From NCBI GenBank assembly GCA_036365145.1, contig JAEOAD010002231.1:1178001-1242000 (forward strand): a stretch of DNA of 64,000 nucleotides, written 5' to 3'. Each line of letters opens with the position of its first letter. Positions within the stretch are counted from its first letter, which is position 1. The notes under the pieces are model-generated. The model was not told the DNA's origin. It searched no databases and was given only the letters and a program-made list of their open reading frames with translations. The DNA is from Orientallactaga sibirica. Taxonomy: Eukaryota; Chordata; Mammalia; Rodentia; Dipodidae. This document shows positions 58,849 to 64,000 of the stretch, in pieces. The position numbers and the translations under genes were made by a program.

Positions 58849-59472
58849 TCACTCTGGCACCAATGACTCTATAGATTCATTTGTTCTGATTTGTATTTTG
58901 TTGGGGGAACAGTGTTATTGGGATAGTGCACTGTTGTCTTCCTGATCCAAGCGGGCTCTCTACTTTGTGTCGCTTTTTATTTCTAAAACCTGCATTTAGA
59001 GCCAACAGGCTGTAAGGTGTGGAACCTGAAGGGTTTGAAACCCGGGTAGGATTTTTCACAACGGACTGTATCCTCAAGAAAGCAGTGGAGAAGAGAGGCG
59101 CGGCTGTAAAACACAACTAGATGTGCTGTGGTCACTTTGCCCACACAGTGTGACCCGTGCCTCAGTCAAATTGGCTACGAAAACAATGAAGAGAGCAACT
59201 ACATGGAATCATTGATTAGGACAGGCTGCCACCTTAAAATAATACATCCTGGAGAGAAGAAGAGAATTCTGGGACGAGAGAAGACCGAACGCATACCCAT
59301 GAAGAAGCTGGAAGGACTTCGCCGTTCATTTATTGCAGACTTCCTAGTCTATGGATTAGAAAACTTTGACCTGCAACTATCACACATGCCAGACAAGATG
59401 GCAGCTTCCCATGGAAACCCATTTCTCTAGGGAGGTGCCAGAAAGAGGGTAGGGTCTGTGTAGACCAGGTGC

Positions 59473-59800
59473 TGTAGTGTGGGTGTTTAAATGCACCTCA
59501 AAAGCCCATGTGTTGAGGGCTCGATCTCCAGGGTGGTGCTACTGCGAAGCACGGCAGGCCTTGAAGAACACAGCACTGCCTGGACGTGACTGTGCTGTCC
59601 AAAGCCATTCCTCTTTTTCTTCCTCACCATAAGGTGACAAGCTTTTGTCTGCCACACACCCTCGCCTGATGTGCTCAAAGCAATGTGGCCAACCGATCAT
59701 AGACAGAAAACTGGAAAGCTGGAAGTGGAAACAAGCCATTCTTCTGTATAAGTTAGACATCACAGGTATTTCCTTGCAGGATGTAAAACTGACTAAAACA
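59473..59800 (+). mobile_element. ERVL-MaLR solitary LTR
   Basis: It starts TG (tgtagtgtgggtgtttaaat) and ends CA (ctgactaaaaca), about 330 bases. 'aaaagcccatgtgttgaggg' then 'ctcgatctccaggg', and 'ctgtataagttagacatcac' then 'aggtatttccttgca', match the MaLR LTR layout. No internal retroviral sequence is present. Subfamily not determined. Confidence 0.68.
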
Positions 59801-60008
59801 CTAGTCCACAAAAGGTCTCCAATGAGCAAGGTTCCAGGATGAGGAAGCCACATTGTGTGAGTCATCCCACATGTACTGGGACAGATTCTTATGGAAGCAT
59901 TCTTTGTTTCTAAAGGTAGCCTTGCTCACAGGCCATGGTAGTAAGGTCACATGGTCACATAGTAGTAAGGACAGCAAATACTTCTAAATAAGTGCAGTTT
60001 CTTTATAT
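59801..60008. other. Unassigned stretch
   Basis: Short spacer with nothing recognised. Confidence 0.4.
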
Positions 60009-60022
60009 AAAAAAGTATCATT

Positions 60023-60268
60023 GTGCTGGAGAGATGGCTTAGCGGTTAAGGCACTTGCCTGCAAAGCCAAAAGACCTTGGTTTGATTCCCCAGGACCCAC
60101 ATAAGCCAGATGTACAAGGTGGCATATGAGTTTGGAGTTCATTTGCAGTGGCTAAAGGTTTGGCATGCCCATTCTCTGTGTGTGTGTGTGTGTGTGTGTG
60201 TCTGTTTCTTTTTCTATCTTTCTCTCAAATAAATAAATAAAAATAAAATATTTTTTTAAAAATAGAAT
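60023..60268 (+). mobile_element. DIP-like SINE with an L1 in its tail
   Basis: 5' flank aaaaaagtatcatt at 60009-60022. Full copy with a (TG)n run at about 60177-60200 and the tail aaataaataaataaaaataa then aatattttttt. An L1 is inserted in the tail; the SINE's right TSD copy is at 61682-61694. Confidence 0.92.
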
Positions 60269-61665
60269 GGATAGATCTGGAAAGGATTATACTTAGTGAG
60301 ATAACCGAGGCCCAGAAAGCCAAACGTCACATGTTCTCTTGCATATGTGGATCCTAGCTAGAAATGATTGGACTTCTATGTGAGTTGGAATAAAACTCAG
60401 TAATAGAGGCCAGTAAGCTAGAAAGAGGAAATAAAAGGAATAGAAAGGGAGGAAGGGGAGACTTAATAGGATGGTATTCTGTACATGTAAGTAGAAGAAT
60501 GGATTGATGGAGGGTGGAAAGGCCTAAGTGAGGTCAGGGGAAGAGAATGAGTAAAGGAAAGGTGGGGGGGAGGGCTAATCAAAATCTAAGTCATATGGAA
60601 ACCAATTTTTTTTGTACAATGGCATATCCAGAAGCCATAGATTATTACTAGAAAATTGTCAGTTCCAGGGATGGAATACCTTCCAGTGAGTTGTTGGACA
60701 GGGAGGTCACAGATACCCCCAAAACATTACAGGCCATTGCCAAGGCTCTTGGTTTCCCACCAGGAATAGATGGTAAGACCCTATTTCTGAAGACTCCACA
60801 TGCTTGGGCTGCAAGGTCACTGAGAAAGCCTGCTGGAGCTGAGCTGAAAACCTCCTCAGTGTAGACCAGCTGACAGAAAGCTGGAAAAAGCTACCTGCAT
60901 GCAGTTCAATGGGAGAGAGAAAACACTAGTGGAGATACTCAACAGTGGACACCGCAAGCTTTAAATTTGGTCAGCCAGGCTAAATGAGCCAATGGGTGTA
61001 ATAGTGGCATGTCTGTTATGGGGGAAACCAACCGCTCTCTACTTGAACTAGAGGCCCACTCCATGAGAGGGAATACATACCTGATACTGAAAACCTACAA
61101 GAGGAGTAGTCATGAGCCCTAGGGGTGTAATGTCTGTCGGTGTCTGGATAAATGTATATGCTATGCTCATCAAACTGCCCAGTAAACCCTTCTCTTAATG
61201 TTCATACCCATATATTAATGCTACTCTCACTTTTCATTAGAGAACCTTCTCATTTCAGATGGCAGTGACCTTGGGATGACTCAGAAGGCACCATGGTGCT
61301 GAGAAGAAGTGACAGAGGAGTGCTCAGCACTGAAATAACTTTCTCATACCTTCCAAGGCTCAGGGTCCATTGTGGAAGAGGTGGTGGAAAGAATGTAAGA
61401 GCTAAAGGAAGGGTAGGACTCCTTACAACGTGCTCCTCCAGACACAAAATAGCCTGGATATCCATGACATCACAGTACCTGAAACTACCTACACAAGACC
61501 ATTATAATAGGAGGAAAAGATGATGACATCAAAATGAAAAGAGAGACTGATTGAGAGGGGGAGATGATATGATGGAGAGTGGAGTTTCAAAGGGAAAAGT
61601 GGGGGAGGGAGGAATTTACCATGAGTTATTGTCTATAATTATGGAAGTTGTCAATAAAAAGTAAA
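60269..61665 (+). mobile_element. 5'-truncated L1 3' UTR segment (copy 2)
   Basis: Exact 13-bp TSD ttaaaaatagaat at 60256-60268 and 61666-61678. About 1.4 kb, beginning 'ggatagatctggaaaggatt' and ending 'attatggaagttgtcaataa' then 'aaagtaaa'. It contains no coding ORF2 that I can see; it is the parallel of the copy at 3462-4638 and is better preserved. Confidence 0.87.
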
Positions 61666-61697
61666 TTAAAAATAGAATTTTAAAAAGTATCAATAAA

Positions 61698-61855
61698 GCC
61701 AGGCGTGGTGGCGCACACCTTTAATCCCAGCCCTCGGGAGGCAGAGGTAGGAGGATCGCTGTGAGTTCGAGGCCACCCTGAGACTACATAGTGAATTAAT
61801 TCCAGGTCAGCCTGGGCTAGAGTGAGACCCTCCCTCAAAAAAACACCAAGAAAAA
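61698..61855 (+). mobile_element. B1 SINE at the 3' TSD of the DIP element
   Basis: It starts gccaggcgtggtggcgcaca and is among the best-preserved B1 copies here. It is bracketed by aaaaagtatcaat at 61682-61694 and aaaaagtatcatt at 61856-61868; the same phrase also precedes the DIP at 60010. Confidence 0.93.
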
Positions 61856-61869
61856 AAAAAGTATCATTA

Positions 61870-62257
61870 AGATTGGCTTATTTTCTTTTGAAGAAATATT
61901 CAGTCAAGTTCAATAGCCATTTGTCTCCTTTCAAAAGTTCCCCAGTGCCAGTGCCTGCTTCATTTGGCTATACTGTGGGTCTTTGTGGTGATGAGAGGAA
62001 CTGGCTGCTTCAAGTTCAGCGCTGGGGTGGCTCTCTGGCTCTGATCCACGTCAGCTACACCCACTGTCAAGCAGATGCGCTTACAGATGGCCAGCTTCTT
62101 TTCCTCTCATCACCATGGGTATAAGAGCGCTTCCCTGGAACCTAAGAAGTGATTTCTGGAACATGAGAGCAAGAGAGGAATATTTAAAATGAGGTTGTCT
62201 TAAATCATAAGTTACTAAGATACTTTTTTGGGTTTTTTTGTTTTTGTTTGTTTGTTT
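61870..62257. other. Unassigned stretch
   Basis: About 390 bases; nothing recognised. Confidence 0.4.
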
Positions 62258-62360
62258 TTTGAGATAGGGTCTCACACTGTAGCTCAGGCTGGCTTACATA
62301 TTACTCTATCATCTAGGCTGGCCTTAAACTCATAGCATCCCCTCCCTCAGCCTCCTAACT
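62258..62360 (-). mobile_element. B1-type SINE fragment
   Basis: 'ttgagatagggtctcacact' then 'gtagctcaggctggc', 'gctggccttaaactcatagc' and 'cagcctcctaactg'. Diverged minus-strand copy lacking the head. Confidence 0.72.
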
Positions 62361-62736
62361 GAAAGTACTTTTTTAGATTTTACCGGTTTCAGTACTACCA
62401 CATATCTCTATACTGTGCTTCCCTATCTAACATTGACAATGCGGGGGTTCATGAAGGCGTGTGTTTCTGTTGTGAAAAAATAATCAACATTAATTACACA
62501 TCTGAGCCAAACAGTATAAGCAACACAGAGCCAGAAAACAGGCATACATCATGAAAGGAGGTGCGACAGTAGGTCAGGAGCCAGAAGATAAGTGAACCAA
62601 ACCAGGTATAAGAATATGGCAACATGGAAAGGAAAAGAAGGCCACCTCTGTCACAGAGGTGAGCTGTGGAACTCCCAAGGTGGAGAACACACAAAGGAGG
62701 AAGGCCTTCCACCTCATTTTAAGAGGCTAAAAAAAA
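62361..62736. other. Unassigned stretch
   Basis: About 375 bases; nothing recognised. Confidence 0.4.
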
Positions 62737-62748
62737 TCATTGATTCTG

Positions 62749-62954
62749 GGCTGGAGAGATGGCTTAGTAGTTAGCCTGCATAGCCTAAGAACCCAGGTTC
62801 AATTCCCCAGCACCCACATAAGCAATATGCACAAGGTGGCACATGTATCTGGAGTTTGTTTGCAGTGGCAGGAGACCCTGGAGTGCCCATTCTCTCTCTC
62901 TCTATCTGCCTCTCTCTTTCTCTCTCTCAAATAAGTAAATAAATAAAACAAAAG
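62749..62954 (+). mobile_element. DIP-like SINE with exact TSD
   Basis: TSD tcattgattctg at 62737-62748 and 62955-62966. Full copy with a tail of AAAT units. Confidence 0.93.
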
Positions 62955-63156
62955 TCATTGATTCTGAAACAAGTGTGTATGACAAAAGAAAAATATTTAC
63001 AAACATATTCAATTGATTAATATAGATAGACATAAAAACTTACACACTATATGAGCTAAGTAACTCTAATCATGCATTGTAACAGAAACCCAAAGAAATG
63101 CTACATGGTAACCCATTACTTTGCATACTACCCTAAAAAGTTAATTAAGAAAAAAC

Positions 63157-63330
63157 TAGCTGGGCACACCTTTAATCCCAGCACTAGGAAGGCTGAGGTA
63201 GGAGGATCACTATGAGTTCGAGGCCAGCCTGAAACTACATAGTAAATTCCAGGTAAGCCCGGGCTAGAGTGAGACCCTACCTCAAAAAATAAAAACAAAC
63301 AACAACAACAACAAAAACAGAAAAAGGAAA
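63157..63330 (+). mobile_element. B1 SINE
   Basis: It reads ctagctgggcacacctttaa, 'gagttcgaggccagcctgaa', 'ctagagtgagaccctacctc', then an A-rich tail with AAC units. Confidence 0.88.
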
Positions 63331-63675
63331 AATTAAGTGTGGCTGTTTCTGTAACATAACAAGTCTCATATACATATCAGAAAAGGCATCATAAAAAAGA
63401 GAAAAAATACAATCTATAAATGCAAAAGTATTTCGTGAAATTTATATTTACTTAAAACAATAGTTTTAGTAGGCAGGAATGGACTAATTAATATGATATC
63501 GACTTTCTATCAAAACACAAAGGTAACATTTTTTCTGATGGGAAAACTTCAGACAGTCTTTAAGGTTGAGAACAAAACAGAGTTCCCTTTACCCCTGCTA
63601 GTATTTAACCTGTATTTGGTTGTCCTTGCCAACATAAATTTAAAAATAAAATAAAAGAATAAAAGATGGCAAGAT

Positions 63676-63935
63676 GTGATGGTTTAAATATGTTCACATA
63701 GTCTTTGAAGGTTCCCTCAAAAAGTGGAGACTGATTTCTCCAGAATCTCCTTGAGCACAGTCTGCACTTCGTGAACCGGTTCTATCAATCAGAAGAAACG
63801 AAAGCAACGCTGTGTGACTGCAGACACCGTCCGATTCTAGGATTCCTGACCTCGGAGACTTATGAAAGTAAATGTCTGGTTTAAGTTGCTAAGTTTGGTG
63901 ATAATCACTTGGTGGCAATTGATAATATGAGCAAT
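63676..63935 (+). mobile_element. ERVL/MaLR-class LTR fragment
   Basis: It starts tgtgatggtttaaatatgtt and its 3' part 'gtttaagttgctaagtttgg' then 'tgataatcacttggtggcaa' resembles MaLR/ERVL LTR 3' ends. The family is uncertain. Confidence 0.5.
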
Positions 63936-64000
63936 TGACAGTATAATCATCTACCAAGAAAATCTAACCAAACCAAAAAATGATTAAAACCTCTGAGACT

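Larger units (their letters stand above)
56401..59472. other. Repeat-poor block
   Basis: About 3 kb with no transposon I can recognise, flanked on both sides by repeat-dense DNA. Possible regulatory sequence; see the two candidates inside it. An open stretch at 59128-59430 (100 codons, plus) follows an acceptor-like 'ttgcccacacag' but has no protein homology I can name. Confidence 0.45.

Noticed and set aside
59128..59430. 100-codon open frame after an acceptor-like sequence
   Set aside because: I could not match it to a protein family; an initial thought of a sulfotransferase fragment did not hold up.

Overview
This is a non-coding stretch of mammalian nuclear DNA, almost certainly from a rodent. 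B1 (7SL-derived) SINEs and composite B4/RSINE1-type SINEs occur throughout, and B1 is confined to rodents. The most abundant repeat is a tRNA-derived SINE with a B2-like head but a body unlike mouse B2; it resembles the B2-superfamily 'DIP' element described from jerboas. A dipodid rodent such as Jaculus is my best guess, from memory of the repeat family rather than from a database match. I see no protein-coding gene, rRNA, tRNA gene or CRISPR array. The open frames are short, mostly lie in repeats, and show no recognisable protein family.

Layout. 0-11 kb: AT-rich sequence with SINEs, an L1 3' end at 3.46-4.64 kb, a roughly 70-bp tandem repeat at 5.74-6.01 kb, a Tigger-type DNA transposon fossil at 6.3-6.6 kb, and a cluster of four same-strand SINEs at 9.4-10.4 kb. 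11-17 kb: a 30-bp minisatellite at 11.55-11.76 kb, a three-SINE cluster at 14.15-14.80 kb, and a reversed L1 3' UTR carrying a GGAA microsatellite. 17-31 kb: mostly repeat-poor DNA with possible conserved regulatory elements, a 17-unit CAG repeat at 19.04 kb, and old MIR and L2 fossils. 31-51 kb: scattered SINEs, several microsatellites and a small CpG-rich patch at 40.3-40.56 kb with a good minus-strand splice donor. 51-64 kb: an L1 3' end split by a B1, a doubly interrupted B4 at 55.46-56.40 kb, a repeat-poor block at 56.4-59.47 kb, a MaLR LTR, and a nested DIP/L1/B1 structure at 60.0-61.9 kb.

Nothing here works as a pathway. The main biology is a record of retroposition. Target-site duplications (TSDs) at several loci give the order of insertion, and at two loci (2.3-2.7 kb and 60.0-61.9 kb) the same target sequence appears three times around a DIP-then-B1 pair, suggesting reuse of one integration site. 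The repeat-poor blocks are the best places to look for regulatory sequence of a gene outside the window. Repeat family names come from recalled consensus features, and conservation claims are inferences.
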